Shown: piece by piece, positions 8,341-17,047 of the stretch
Position numbering within the stretch: the first letter of the stretch is position 1
Layout of the letters: each line of letters begins with the position of its first letter
Source: Lactococcus protaetiae
Lineage (GTDB): Bacteria > Bacillota > Bacilli > Lactobacillales > Streptococcaceae
Direction: 5' to 3'
DNA length: 64,000 nucleotides
Assembly (NCBI RefSeq): GCF_006965445.1
Contig: NZ_CP041356.1
Coordinates: 1,984,001-2,048,000 of the forward strand
Position numbers and translations under genes: made by a program
Notes under the pieces: generated by a model
Seen by the model: the letters and a program-made list of their open reading frames with translations, nothing else
Database searches by the model: none
Told to the model about the DNA's origin: nothing

Positions 8341-10137
8341 TCAATTTTCCGTTGGAATATTATTATGAGTTTTGGATTTAGAAACTATTTTTACTAGATT
8401 TACCGTGGCTAAAGCAATCATGAGTGGAGCAAAGTGGTAGAGATAGCGTGAATTTGCTTCCCAAAGAATAAGAAAGATACTTAATCCTACAACAGATAAG
8501 GCTGGCACAAACCATGGATTTTTCCAATTTTTCTTGTGTGCAAGTAGAGACCAGATTTCTTTCCACATTAGAACGACTAGTGCAATCCAATACAATGTTT
8601 GAGCGGCTTTTAACATGAACCAACCTGTGACATTTCCTTCATGATTTGCTCCTATGTCAAGATAATCGAAGTAGCGATGAACAATCTGATTTTCATGATA
8701 ATAAGTATAGTAAGAACTGTTCAAGTCACTGAAAGTCCAGGTGTAGCCAAGTTTTCTACCAATCTGTCTAATAATTCCTATCGGTCCCATTTTTTTGATA
8801 TTGTTGAGAAAAAGCTGAGTATCCGCTTCTTTTTTTGCTTCATATGTGGGGAAAGATTCTGAGTAAAGACGGATTTTTTTATTAAATCCTCCTGTTTTAT
8901 TGGTGGGTGACCATGACATCGCAATCCAATGCATCAATGGCAAATTATGTCGCTCATTGGCTTGTTCGGAAAATGCAGGCTCACTTGCAATTGTTGTTTT
9001 TACTAACTCATGTCCTCCTGCAAATAAAACAATAAATAGAGGTAAAACAATGAGAAGCTGCTTCCATTTTTTATTAACTGCAAGAAAGAAAAATCCAGCA
9101 ATAATAACAATCACTGCAGTTGGCTTAAACTCATAGCCGATTACTCCGATTAAGCTTGCAAAAAAATACCATAAAATTTGTTTGGATAAGCGACTTGATT
9201 TTACCGCATAGATGAAAAATAGTGCTGCAAGTGCAACGAGAGGTAGTGTCAGTGTATCACTATAAAGCTGAGCTCCGTAAAAATAAAAAGGAATGAAACC
9301 AACAGCTACAAAATTGTAAAGAAGAGCTTGTCTTTTGCCACTTAAACTTTTGACCAGCAGAGAAGTACTGCTTATTCCCACTGATGTAAACAATGCTGAT
9401 ACAGCTGTCACTGCCCAAACTTTTAGTTGGAGATTGTCAGCAAAAGGTGCAAAAAAACGATTGAATAGAATTCCTAAAAACTGATTATTCGGATATCGTA
9501 AAAAATATCCTAATCTGGAAGCTGTGTTTGGCAGACTAGCAAAGGAATGACCTTGTAATTCTGTTGTTGAATTAAAAATTACAAAATAATCCCAAGCGTG
9601 CGGACTATCAGGTACATGAATCATAAACAGAAATGGAAGAGCAAAAGTAATGACAGCCAGCCCCCAAAAACTGATACGATAAAATTTATCTACTTTATTT
9701 TCTGTCAGTATACTGACAGAACTGTCTACGACAGTTCTTTTATCTACCGATTCAATGGCTTGCGTTGGGCGCATTGAACTGACAGAACTGTCTACGACAG
9801 TTCTTTTATCCACCGATTCAATGGCTCGCGTTGGGCGCATTGAACTGACAGAACTGTCTACGACAGTTCTTTTATCCACCGATTCAATGGCTTGCGTTGG
9901 GCGCATTGAACTGACAGAATAATCAGTGGAAAATAACCGCTTTGTCAGTTTAAAAATACCTACTAAATAAAAAACTGTAATTAAAAAAATAATATTTCCG
10001 AGTAATAACCCTCCCCATTGATTGGCTTCCCATTTTGTTGTTAAAGCAACTGCTATTCCATTTGCAACTAAAAAAGCTGCTCCAAAAACAATAAACCAGA
10101 GTTTTTTCTTGATAATATTCGTTTTTTTATTTTCCAT
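8341..10137 (-). CDS. polytopic GT-C-like glycosyltransferase with an in-frame repeat insertion
   Basis: This 598-residue protein has two N-terminal helices, a hydrophilic repeat region, then about ten more helices with a large loop near residues 380-480. Short acidic and HDS/PDSPH-like loops after the third helix resemble those of GT-C enzymes. It is encoded 43 bp upstream of the GT2 gene and probably works with it in envelope glycosylation. Residues about 80-145 are three 22-residue repeats beginning SVSSMRPT(Q/R)AIESVD, encoded by tandem 66-bp units of a palindromic DNA element. These look like an insertion between membrane segments rather than part of the fold. The acceptor is unknown. 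Confidence 0.65.
   Translation of the reverse strand: MENKKTNIIKKKLWFIVFGAAFLVANGIAVALTTKWEANQWGGLLLGNIIFLITVFYLVGIFKLTKRLFSTDYSVSSMRPTQAIESVDKRTVVDSSVSSMRPTRAIESVDKRTVVDSSVSSMRPTQAIESVDKRTVVDSSVSILTENKVDKFYRISFWGLAVITFALPFLFMIHVPDSPHAWDYFVIFNSTTELQGHSFASLPNTASRLGYFLRYPNNQFLGILFNRFFAPFADNLQLKVWAVTAVSALFTSVGISSTSLLVKSLSGKRQALLYNFVAVGFIPFYFYGAQLYSDTLTLPLVALAALFFIYAVKSSRLSKQILWYFFASLIGVIGYEFKPTAVIVIIAGFFFLAVNKKWKQLLIVLPLFIVLFAGGHELVKTTIASEPAFSEQANERHNLPLMHWIAMSWSPTNKTGGFNKKIRLYSESFPTYEAKKEADTQLFLNNIKKMGPIGIIRQIGRKLGYTWTFSDLNSSYYTYYHENQIVHRYFDYLDIGANHEGNVTGWFMLKAAQTLYWIALVVLMWKEIWSLLAHKKNWKNPWFVPALSVVGLSIFLILWEANSRYLYHFAPLMIALATVNLVKIVSKSKTHNNIPTEN
9702..9917. repeat. palindromic element expanded to three tandem 66-bp units inside a gene
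   Basis: The block opens with a CTGTCAGTATACTGACAG palindrome and then has three units (9720-9785, 9786-9851, 9852-9917), each with a small hairpin (AACTGTCTACGACAGTT) and ending GCATTGAACTGACAG. Units differ by only a few bases. Single copies of the same 84-90 bp design lie at 11642-11730 and 12236-12325 between genes. Unit length is a multiple of three, so the reading frame is kept. Confidence 0.85.
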
Positions 10138-10218
10138 ATTTCCATTTTAACATATTAGCATACTAATTTTTGATGGAGGATTGGTGAAGATTTTATGAGA
10201 GTTTATCATAATTTTAAC

Positions 10219-10679
10219 CAAGCAGGTGTCTGCTATCTTCGCCCTTTGGGCTACGCTGTCCATTCGCTCTATCTCCGTTTCACTGCGCTGTCGATTCTCG
10301 CTACGTGCTCTGCACGCCGTTCTACGAACGGTCTCCGCAACTTCGTTGCTCCGCTGTCCTTTTGCTTAACTGCTAAAGCAGCAAGAGCAAAAGGCAAAGC
10401 GATAAGGCGAAATGGCAAGCTTTGCTTTCGTTCTACTGCCCTAGGGTCTTGGCGCTTTAGCGCTTAGACTTCAGGGCAGGGTGACTTCGCCTTGCGACTT
10501 TAGTCGCTTAGAGCGAATGGATAACGAAGCGGAGCGGAGGTGTGACCTCATATCTTTGATGTTAAGCAGACTGTTGCAGCTTCAGCTGCGTACAGGTCGC
10601 TTAGTTGTTACACCTAGAGGTTGTACCCTAACATCAATGGGAGAGAAAGAATCTCCCATTGATGAAGTAATCACTTCAA
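10219..10679 (+). repeat. long IS200/IS605-like non-autonomous element (type A)
   Basis: A 461-bp element fills the gap between the glycosyltransferase gene and rluD. The left flank is TTTTAAC, the left end CAAGCAGGTGTCTGC and the right end GTAATCACTTCAA, preceded by a hairpin (TGGGAGA...TCTCCCA). The interior shows the same chain of small palindromes as the other type A copies. Open frames in it are by-products of this repeated sequence. Confidence 0.8.
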
Positions 10680-10694
10680 TTGTCAATGTCATAA

Positions 10695-10722
10695 AAAGAG
10701 AGCAAGTCAACCTTGCTCTCTT
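10695..10722 (-). terminator. rho-independent terminator of rluD
   Basis: An 11-bp perfect stem (AAGAGAGCAAG/CTTGCTCTCTT) with a 5-base loop precedes a T run on the minus strand. The rluD stop codon lies in the loop. Confidence 0.85.
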
Positions 10723-11612
10723 AATTTTTTAAGTTGTTTTTCAAATATCTCTGGTACCGCAACTTGAAATTCTAAATTTTCTCCTGTTGTCGGATGCTCA
10801 AATCCCAATGTTTCAGCATGGAGAAATTGACCGTGATTAGGTGTAAGTGTTTGTTTTGGACCGTATAAAGGATCCCCAGCAACAGGATGACCGATATAAT
10901 TCATATGTACACGAATCTGATGTGTCCGCCCTGTTTCCAAACGCAATGCGACAAGTGTATATCCATGAAAACGTTCCAAAACTTCAAAATGAGTCACAGC
11001 TGGTTTGCCACCAGCAACTACCGCTTGTTTTTTCCTGTCTTTTGGATGACGTCCTATTGGTGCTTCAATTGTTCCACGATTATTATCAAACTCGCCATGA
11101 ACAATTGCGAGATAACGCCGTTTACTTGACTTATCTTTCAATTGTTTGGCTAATGATTCATGAGCCTTGTCATTTTTAGCAATCATCAGAAGACCGCTTG
11201 TGTCTTTGTCAATGCGATGCACAATTCCTGGACGAATAACTCCATTAATACTCGATAGATCACGAATCCCATACATGATTGCATTGACAAGCGTCCCACT
11301 ACTATGTCCAGCCGCCGGATGAACGACCATCCCTTGAGGTTTGTTTACAACTGCAACATCGCTGTCTTCATAAACAATTTCAAGTGGAATATCCTCAGCA
11401 ACAATATCTAGCTCTTGTACAGGAGGAAGTTCAAACTCAACAATATCTCCTGTTTTTACTTTATATTTTGCCTTTGTTATCTTTCCATTGACTGTCATTT
11501 TTTCACTACGAATCATCTCCGTGACAAGCGTTCTTGAAAGCTCTGTTTGATGAGCGAGCGCTTTGTCAAGACGAAGCAGATTATTTTCTTCTTTGATAAT
11601 TACTTTTGTCAA
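10707..11612 (-). CDS. rluD: RluD-family 23S rRNA pseudouridine synthase
   Basis: The protein has an N-terminal S4 RNA-binding domain (about residues 12-75) and a pseudouridine synthase domain with the catalytic Asp in HRIDKDTSGLL near residue 135 and the RTHQIRVHM motif. It modifies uridines in large-subunit rRNA. The start chosen is TTG at 11612, preceded by AAAGAG; the frame is open upstream to an ATG at 11723, but that extension is encoded by a palindromic repeat (11642-11730) and matches nothing expected of the family. The gene follows lspA on the same strand, the usual order in this group. Confidence 0.85.
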   Translation of the reverse strand: MTKVIIKEENNLLRLDKALAHQTELSRTLVTEMIRSEKMTVNGKITKAKYKVKTGDIVEFELPPVQELDIVAEDIPLEIVYEDSDVAVVNKPQGMVVHPAAGHSSGTLVNAIMYGIRDLSSINGVIRPGIVHRIDKDTSGLLMIAKNDKAHESLAKQLKDKSSKRRYLAIVHGEFDNNRGTIEAPIGRHPKDRKKQAVVAGGKPAVTHFEVLERFHGYTLVALRLETGRTHQIRVHMNYIGHPVAGDPLYGPKQTLTPNHGQFLHAETLGFEHPTTGENLEFQVAVPEIFEKQLKKLREQG

Positions 11613-11641
11613 ATTTTTCTCTTTCTTTTGGAAAATGAATC

Positions 11642-11730
11642 CTGTCAGTATACTGACAGAATGCTGAGCTACGCTCAGCATTCTTCTATCCGCCGATTTC
11701 ACGCTCAATTCAATCACGTTCAACTGACAG
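11642..11730. repeat. CTGTCAG-bounded palindromic mini-element
   Basis: It starts with CTGTCAGTATACTGACAG, contains a variable hairpin (GAATGCTGAGC/GCTCAGCATTC), a shared segment CAATTCAAT, and ends AACTGACAG. It has the same architecture as the copies at 12236 and 9702. It lies between lspA and rluD and is open in the rluD frame. Confidence 0.75.
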
Positions 11731-11743
11731 GATTTTGTCAGTT

Positions 11744-12205
11744 CTATCGATTTGTTTTTTCATCTTTATCAAGCAAAATAGCGACAAACAAGATAACAAA
11801 ACCTACTGACAAAAGACTGTCAGCAATATTAAAAATTGGAAAATTCATAAAATCTGTTTGAAACATATCTACGACAAATCCTTGGCGAACACGGTCAATG
11901 AAATTTCCTAAAGCACCTGAAATAATCAAAGTCAGACCAAAAAAGTACCAATTTTGCTCCATTTTTTTCCACAAAAAATAAGCAGCTACAATCAATACAA
12001 GTGGTGTCAAAATCAGAAAAAACCATTGCTGCCCCTCAAACGAAGACCAAGCTGCTCCATTATTCTGAAGATAAGTCAAACTCATAACTCCAGGTAAAAA
12101 TTTTTTAACATGTCCCAAAGGAATATTCGTGACAACCCAGTGTTTAAAAAGTTGGTCCAACAAAATGCCAACCGCAATAATGACAAGTGAAAGTATTTTT
12201 TTCAT
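11744..12205 (-). CDS. lspA: lipoprotein signal peptidase (signal peptidase II)
   Basis: The 153-residue protein has four membrane helices and the family motifs NGAAWS, GNFIDRV and FNIADS, which hold the two catalytic Asp residues. It removes signal peptides from diacylglyceryl-modified prolipoproteins in the membrane; one probable client, a lipoprotein with an LAGC lipobox, is encoded at 45741. Length is typical for the family. It is followed by rluD with a palindromic mini-element between them. Confidence 0.95.
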   Translation of the reverse strand: MKKILSLVIIAVGILLDQLFKHWVVTNIPLGHVKKFLPGVMSLTYLQNNGAAWSSFEGQQWFFLILTPLVLIVAAYFLWKKMEQNWYFFGLTLIISGALGNFIDRVRQGFVVDMFQTDFMNFPIFNIADSLLSVGFVILFVAILLDKDEKTNR

Positions 12206-12235
12206 AAGTTATATTGTACCATAACAACGCCCAAT

Positions 12236-12325
12236 CTGTCAGTATACTGACAGAAATATCAGACCAGCTGATATTTCCTCTATCTGGTTTATTCAATGCT
12301 CAATTCAATCGCATTGAACTGACAG
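12236..12325. repeat. CTGTCAG-bounded palindromic mini-element
   Basis: This 90-bp copy lies upstream of lspA. It starts CTGTCAGTATACTGACAG, has a different inner hairpin (GAAATATCAG/CTGATATTTC), shares the GCTCAATTCAATCGCATTG segment and ends AACTGACAG. Confidence 0.75.
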
Positions 12326-12360
12326 AATTTTCCGTCAAAAAAAATACTGACCGTTTTCTG

Positions 12361-12831
12361 TCAGTATGATTTTGTCAGTGATTTCTCATATTCCAAAATA
12401 GAAGCTTTAATATCTTGACGATTATCTTTTCCCATAAATCCCCCAAGCGTACCGTCTTTTCTTGTCACTCGATGACAAGGCAAAATCACAGGTAGCGGAT
12501 TCCGCGCTAATGCCTGTCCAACAGCTTGTTGAGCGCCTTTTGACCCTACACGTTCAGCCATTTCCTGATAAGTAATTGTTGTTCCAGCTGGAATTTTGGG
12601 AAGTTCTAACCACACTTTTTGTTGAAATTCTGTTCCAAAAGTCAATCGAAAATCAGCATCATTTGTTTCGTCAGTGCTGACAGAATCCTTTAACTTTTCT
12701 GTCAGTGCTGACAACTGTTCGTAAGAAACAACTTCATGTTCATCATCAAAAAACACTTCGATAATTTTTCCATCAGTATCTCGTTCCACTGATAATTTAA
12801 ATTTTTCTTTCATTTTTGAACTCACTTTCAT
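12361..12831 (-). CDS. methylated-DNA-protein-cysteine methyltransferase, second tandem copy
   Basis: The 156-residue protein has the alkyl-acceptor motif LPCHRV with the active Cys near residue 119, preceded by the DNA-binding helix region (TYQEMAERVGS...AVGQALARNP) and followed by GTLGGFMG. It should repair O6-alkylguanine by irreversible transfer of the alkyl group to Cys. The N-terminal region is short and unlike the upstream gene. It overlaps the upstream homologue by 35 bp, so the two are probably translated together. Part of its N-terminal half is encoded by CTGTCAG/CTGACAG repeats (STDETND region). The first residues may be translated from the internal Met at residue 7. Confidence 0.85.
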   Translation of the reverse strand: MKVSSKMKEKFKLSVERDTDGKIIEVFFDDEHEVVSYEQLSALTEKLKDSVSTDETNDADFRLTFGTEFQQKVWLELPKIPAGTTITYQEMAERVGSKGAQQAVGQALARNPLPVILPCHRVTRKDGTLGGFMGKDNRQDIKASILEYEKSLTKSY

Positions 12832-13324
12832 GATTTAATAACCATCTTTTTTTATCAAGACCTCCAGCATATCCTGCTAACTCACCATCTGTTCTGACTA
12901 AACGATGACAAGGTACAATAAGTGCCAGTTGATTCGCACCATTTGCCGCACCCACGGCAAAACTCGCCTGTGGTTTATTGATTTTCTCCGCAATCGCTTT
13001 GTAAGTCCAGCGCTCACCACTAGGAATCTTTAAAACCTCCTGCCACACTAGCTTTTGAAACTCTGTTCCAACTAACTCAAAAGGAACCGTAAAAACTTCC
13101 AGTTTTCCTTGAAAATATCCATCCAACTCTCTTGCAAGCTGTTTAGAAATATTTGTCTCTCCATATTCAATTTTGGCAGAAAGTCGCTTTTTTAACCGTT
13201 CAATCTCTCTATCCAAAAACTTACGATGTTCAAATTCTAACAAATACAAAGCCCCATCATCTGACAAAGACAACATCCGTCCCAGAGGAGTATCATACCA
13301 AAACTCAAGCAAAATTTTATCCAT
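12797..13324 (-). CDS. ogt: methylated-DNA-protein-cysteine methyltransferase, first tandem copy (Ogt-like)
   Basis: This Ogt-type protein has about 175 residues, an N-terminal ribonuclease-H-like domain (TPLGRMLSLSDDGALYLLEF) and a C-terminal active-site domain with VPCHRLVRTDGELAGYAGG. The substrate is O6-alkylguanine in DNA. The ATG at 13324 fits the family; an upstream extension to 13417 is encoded by a hairpin-rich non-coding stretch and was rejected. It overlaps the next homologue by 35 bp. Two different O6-alkylguanine repair proteins in one operon is a mild oddity. Confidence 0.88.
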   Translation of the reverse strand: MDKILLEFWYDTPLGRMLSLSDDGALYLLEFEHRKFLDREIERLKKRLSAKIEYGETNISKQLARELDGYFQGKLEVFTVPFELVGTEFQKLVWQEVLKIPSGERWTYKAIAEKINKPQASFAVGAANGANQLALIVPCHRLVRTDGELAGYAGGLDKKRWLLNHESEFKNERKI

Positions 13325-13467
13325 GAGTATATTATACCAAGATGTGAGCAACACCGTCAAGAAGCATAGTGCTGAAAGCACGGAGATAGAAAATCTCGGA
13401 GAGACACGGAGTTTCATGGAGAGATTTATCTTTTTTCACTCACTTCTAATTGATAGCATCAATAACA

Positions 13468-14337
13468 CTAAATTTCACGTCTTACTGTACCACTTTCAAA
13501 AAGTTCAGACCAAGTCATATCACCTAAAACTTTCTCATTTATTATCTCATTTAGTCGGCTCACAGCTACCCCATTTGTACTCGTTGAGTCATGCAAAATG
13601 AATCCATCTCCCAGATAAATCGCAACGTGCTGCTCATCTTCAGAAGCATTATTTGCCGTGACCAATAAATCTCCCCTACTCTTATTCGACCAGCCAATAG
13701 CTGTTCCAGTTTCAGCCAACAAAGTCGTTGAGGCTGCATATTGATAAACTAAAGGCAGTCCCGCCTTACGATACATATAAGCCACAAAACTTGAACAATC
13801 AAACTCATTTTTTGCGACACTAGCATCTGTCCGGCCTCCACCATAAACATAAGGACTATTTCCCACTAACTTTAACCCTTTACTTATCGCTCCCTCAATA
13901 GATGAATTACCACTATCAAGTGTTTTTGCCACTGCTTCGTAAGCCTTCAGCACATTATCCGTACCATCTGATTCAAAATAATAGTAATAACCGTTAATCT
14001 CATGCAGTCCAGTCTCCATCTTTCCAGTCGATAAGTCAAAATAAACAGTCTTTCCATTTACCGTTTGAAAACCAGTTTTCATCGCTCCTGTTTCCAAATC
14101 AAAATCATATTTTTCTCCCGAAATCGTCTGCATCCCTTTCAATTTTTCCTTACCAGAAATATAATAAGTCGCTCCATTCTCCTGAACAAATTTCCCATCA
14201 CCTCTTTCTAACATCCCTGTGACCCGCGGAACAATCAAAAAACAAAGAATCACTCCTAAGACAACCAAACCAATAATGAACAAACTCAATTGATATTTTT
14301 TTAATTTTTTACGTCTAACACGCTTGCTTCTCTCCAT
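13468..14337 (-). CDS. NlpC/P60 cell-wall hydrolase with wall-binding repeats
   Basis: The 289-residue protein has a basic N-terminus and one membrane anchor (about residues 14-36). It then has two to three glucan/choline-binding-type repeats (about residues 48-125, for example GAMKTGFQTVNGKTVYFD) and a C-terminal NlpC/P60 domain with the catalytic Cys in FDCSSFVAY and the His in EQHVAIYLGDG. It probably cleaves peptide bonds in peptidoglycan stem peptides while anchored outside the membrane. The gene stands alone, with a promoter-bearing gap of 280 bp upstream. A short hairpin-rich stretch separates it from the alkyltransferase genes. Confidence 0.88.
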   Translation of the reverse strand: MERSKRVRRKKLKKYQLSLFIIGLVVLGVILCFLIVPRVTGMLERGDGKFVQENGATYYISGKEKLKGMQTISGEKYDFDLETGAMKTGFQTVNGKTVYFDLSTGKMETGLHEINGYYYYFESDGTDNVLKAYEAVAKTLDSGNSSIEGAISKGLKLVGNSPYVYGGGRTDASVAKNEFDCSSFVAYMYRKAGLPLVYQYAASTTLLAETGTAIGWSNKSRGDLLVTANNASEDEQHVAIYLGDGFILHDSTSTNGVAVSRLNEIINEKVLGDMTWSELFESGTVRREI

Positions 14338-14514
14338 AAAAGCTCCTCTAACATATGCGCTCAGCTGTTAAAATATGCGAACACAGTTAATTTTTCATAT
14401 AGATTTATCTATAAAGAGTGTAGTCCTATCGGCTTATTTTCTGCTTATCTCAAACTTATTTGTTTCTTATCATGTTCCCACTTTGTATAATACTATTATT
14501 CATCTAGTTAATAA

Positions 14515-14543
14515 AATACCATGAGAAATCTTCTCATGGTATT
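14515..14543. terminator. perfect 13-bp hairpin terminator
   Basis: AATACCATGAGAA pairs perfectly with TTCTCATGGTATT across a 3-base loop. It lies downstream of the CHY zinc-finger gene (minus strand). T/A tracts are weak on both sides. Confidence 0.6.
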
Positions 14544-14559
14544 CTTATCCACTTTTAAC

Positions 14560-14624
14560 CAGGCAAATGCTTGTTAAATATCAATGGGAAAGTGTTCTCC
14601 CCACTGATGAAGTAATCGCTTCAA
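14560..14624 (+). repeat. 65-bp miniature of the type A element
   Basis: Left flank TTTTAAC, left end CAGGCAAATGCTTG, then a short hairpin (AATGGGAAAGTGTTCTCCCCACT) and right end GTAATCGCTTCAA. It has both ends and almost no interior. The right end provides the stop codon of the CHY zinc-finger gene. Confidence 0.7.
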
Positions 14625-14965
14625 TTTTCCGTAAAATAAATCTCCCAGTGTAAATGACAGTTAGGATTAAATACAGCCTGACACTGAAAACAATAACCTT
14701 TAGCATAATCATCAAAGTTACTTCTCGTCCCACACTGACCACAAATTACTGGATAACTGTTTTTATCACAAGCTGAAAAATTATGACTCATCAGCTCATC
14801 GTGACATTTATAACAAGCAAAATATTTTTGGCAAGTTGAACACTTTAGTCCAACAATGTCATTATCCTGATGGTAGTGATAACAGCGCCCGCTCTTATCT
14901 AATCCTTTTCCATAAATTTTATACAAATTTAGCCTCCCATTTGCAGTTACGACTAGCTCTTTCAC
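14621..14965 (-). CDS. CHY-type zinc-finger protein
   Basis: The 114-residue protein is rich in Cys and His. It contains the CHY signature (CYHYHQDNDIVGLKC, then CSTCQKYFACYKCHDE, then H and C ligands) and a second CxxC pair (CGQCG...CFQC), which should bind several zinc ions. Bacterial members of this family have no established role. The gene is single and transcribed on the minus strand. Its last codon and stop overlap the end of a miniature mobile repeat, so the native C-terminus may have been modified. Confidence 0.8.
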   Translation of the reverse strand: MKELVVTANGRLNLYKIYGKGLDKSGRCYHYHQDNDIVGLKCSTCQKYFACYKCHDELMSHNFSACDKNSYPVICGQCGTRSNFDDYAKGYCFQCQAVFNPNCHLHWEIYFTEN

Positions 14966-15021
14966 ATCAGTGCTTCAGCAGATTGAGATTGAGACTTAAT
15001 ACTTGGTCTTTTTGGTTCCTA

Positions 15022-15076
15022 ACTACGCACCCAGCGGAGGAGAAAGAATCCCCTCCAATGAAGTTAATCACTTCAA
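15022..15076 (+). repeat. degenerate right end of a type A element
   Basis: A hairpin of the form GGAGGAGAAAG...CCCCTCC is followed by GTTAATCACTTCAA, matching the right ends of the complete copies. The left end is degraded. It lies just downstream of birA. Confidence 0.5.
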
Positions 15077-15100
15077 AGTGAAACTCGTTATATCTAGTCG

Positions 15101-16074
15101 TTAATTCCAATCCACCTTAATTACTTCTCCACTCTTAAAAGTTCGTAATTTTCCTTGATTATCTTTAATGACCAAGCCTCCATCTTCTTCAATTTGTTGC
15201 GCTAATCCTTGAATAGAATTACTTCCCAACTGTAATGTGACCTGTCTTTCTAAAATAAGCGAACGTCTGCGATATTCATTGAGCAACTTCGGATTAGTGT
15301 AATCTGATGCATTTTCAATCACTTGTTGAATCAGTATCGCTGCTAATTGATTACGATTTATTTCAGTATTTGGTTCAATGCCTCGTGCCACAGTAGATAA
15401 ATCTGTCGGAAATTTTTGAGTTGCCAAATTTATCCCTACACCCATGATAAAATTTGCTGCAGAATTTGATTCAAGGTCTAAGACCGCTTCAGTGATGATT
15501 CCCGCTACTTTATGGTTATCTAAATAAATGTCATTCACCCATTTTAGCTGAAATTCCTTATCAGGATAGAAGCTTTCAAGAACCTTAGCAATGACCACCG
15601 ACATACTTGTAGTTAATAATCCAACCTGGAATAACTCGTTGGTAGGATTAGGCAGAATCACACTAAAATAAAGCCCTGTCTCTGGGGTGAGTAGAATGAA
15701 CGACCACGACGGCCATATCCTTTTGTTTGATGATTTGCTATAAAAATCACAGGTTCAGTAACATGATGTGTACTTAAAAACTCTTTAGCAATATCTTGTG
15801 TAGATGTCGTTTCGCTGAATACATGAATATTCTCTTCAAACTGTTGGTTACTATAAAAGTTAATAGTGTCGGCATCCAAAAAAGAATTTCCAAGATATTT
15901 ATATCCCAAATTTTTACGACTAATAATTTGATTACCATTACGCTTTAAAGTATTAATCGCTTTCCAAATACTTTCTCTACTCACTTCTAATTGACTAGCT
16001 AAATAGTCACCAGAAACCCAATTATCCTGCTTTCGGATAAGTTGTTGCAGCACATATTGTTTTGTTGAATTCAT
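15101..16074 (-). CDS. birA: bifunctional biotin-protein ligase/biotin repressor, frameshifted in this sequence
   Basis: Two overlapping frames make one BirA. The first (15658-16074) has the N-terminal winged helix (SGDYLASQLEVSRESIWKAI) and the biotin-binding start (TTSTQDIA, KGYGRRGRSF). The second has the ligase core (LKWVNDIYLD, KVAGIITE) and the C-terminal SH3-like domain. The break is at a run of four C on the coding strand (15684-15687); one extra C restores SPPETGLYFS and a 324-residue protein, a normal length. The protein should biotinylate acetyl-CoA carboxylase and repress biotin uptake genes. bioY with a matching operator lies directly upstream. A sequence error is more likely than gene loss. 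Confidence 0.8.
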
Positions 16075-16307
16075 CGCTAATCACCTTCTAATACTGTTTA
16101 ATTTCTGAAAGGAACTTTTAGAAATTAAAGTTTACGTAAACCGCCTTACTTAAGCGCAAAACAGTATACCCACAGTTCGTCTACTAAATCTACAATAGCA
16201 GATTTAGGGGTAAACTAGTATAACCATTATCTGTTCTTCAAATATTTCACTTAAAAATTGCTCTACTATAATTATCAAAAATATTTTTTTACTCTAAAAT
16301 ATTATAA

Positions 16308-16885
16308 TTAAAACTTGGATAATATAAACATATCATCAAATCCTAGACTTCTTCTAAGACGCCGAGTAATCATTACTGACAACACCGCTTTGATAAAATC
16401 TCCAGGGATAAAAACTAAATTTGAACTCAAAGCTGTAAAAACTGGCAAATGTGATTGCCAAGAAAGCCATAATGCTCCAATAACATCCACAAAAATAATA
16501 CCTGCTACAACAACTATAATGAGTTCCCACCACCAACTATTTAAATGCAGAGTCTGAAGTCTTCTCAACGACACCCCCATTAACAGCGGAGTAAATAACC
16601 ATGCAATCAAATAACCCCAGTAGGTCCCATAAAGCTGGCTACACCACCATTACCTCCTGTTAATATTGGAAGCCCAATAAACGCTAATAATAGAAACAAC
16701 CCTACTGAAATTGTCCCATATTTTGGTCCAAGTAATCCGCCAGACATCATCACTCCCATATTTTGCAAGACAATGGGAACTGGAATAAACCCCAAAGGAA
16801 TGGCAGGAAAAAATCCTAAAACAATGATAAATGTTGTCATCATCGCTGAAAAAGTTATTACTTTAATTTTTTGATTATTAGTCAC
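16308..16885 (-). CDS. bioY: biotin transporter S component, frameshifted in this sequence
   Basis: Two frames together encode a 192-residue BioY with about six helices and the family motif GPTGGYL at the break. The coding strand has four G at 16615-16618; a fifth G joins the frames exactly within that motif. BioY is the substrate-binding subunit of an ECF-type biotin importer; the general energising module is not in this window. A BirA-type operator and a promoter lie just upstream, and birA follows on the same strand, so uptake is probably repressed when biotin is sufficient. Confidence 0.82.
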
Positions 16886-16947
16886 AAAAATTACTCCTAA
16901 AATATATTTTACAATAAAAAGTTTTTTATTGTACTAATAGAATACCA

Positions 16948-16983
16948 AATAGTAACCCCAAAATCAATAATAAGGTTACTATT
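16948..16983 (-). promoter_or_regulatory. BirA-type operator overlapping the bioY promoter
   Basis: A perfect 10-bp inverted repeat, AATAGTAACC and GGTTACTATT, is separated by 16 bp, the arm spacing known for BirA operators in Firmicutes. On the minus strand a possible -35 (TTGATT) lies in the spacer and a -10 (TATTCT) lies 17 bp further on, so bound repressor would cover the promoter of bioY. Confidence 0.75.
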
Positions 16984-17007
16984 ATAGATTTTTATTGATA
17001 ATCAAAG

Positions 17008-17045
17008 AAAAAACGCAGAGAATTTAAATATTCTTTGCGTTTTTA
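17008..17045. terminator. hairpin terminator with T tract
   Basis: AAAACGCA(G)AGAAT pairs with ATTCT(T)TGCGTTTT around a short AT loop; T runs follow on one side and A runs on the other. It lies downstream of parC on the minus strand, beyond a mobile repeat whose left flank is this T tract. Confidence 0.65.
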
Positions 17046-17047
17046 TC

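Noticed and set aside
10195-10732. Two plus-strand frames of 83-90 residues
   Set aside because: Entirely made of the type A repeat, whose palindromes produce long open frames in several copies.
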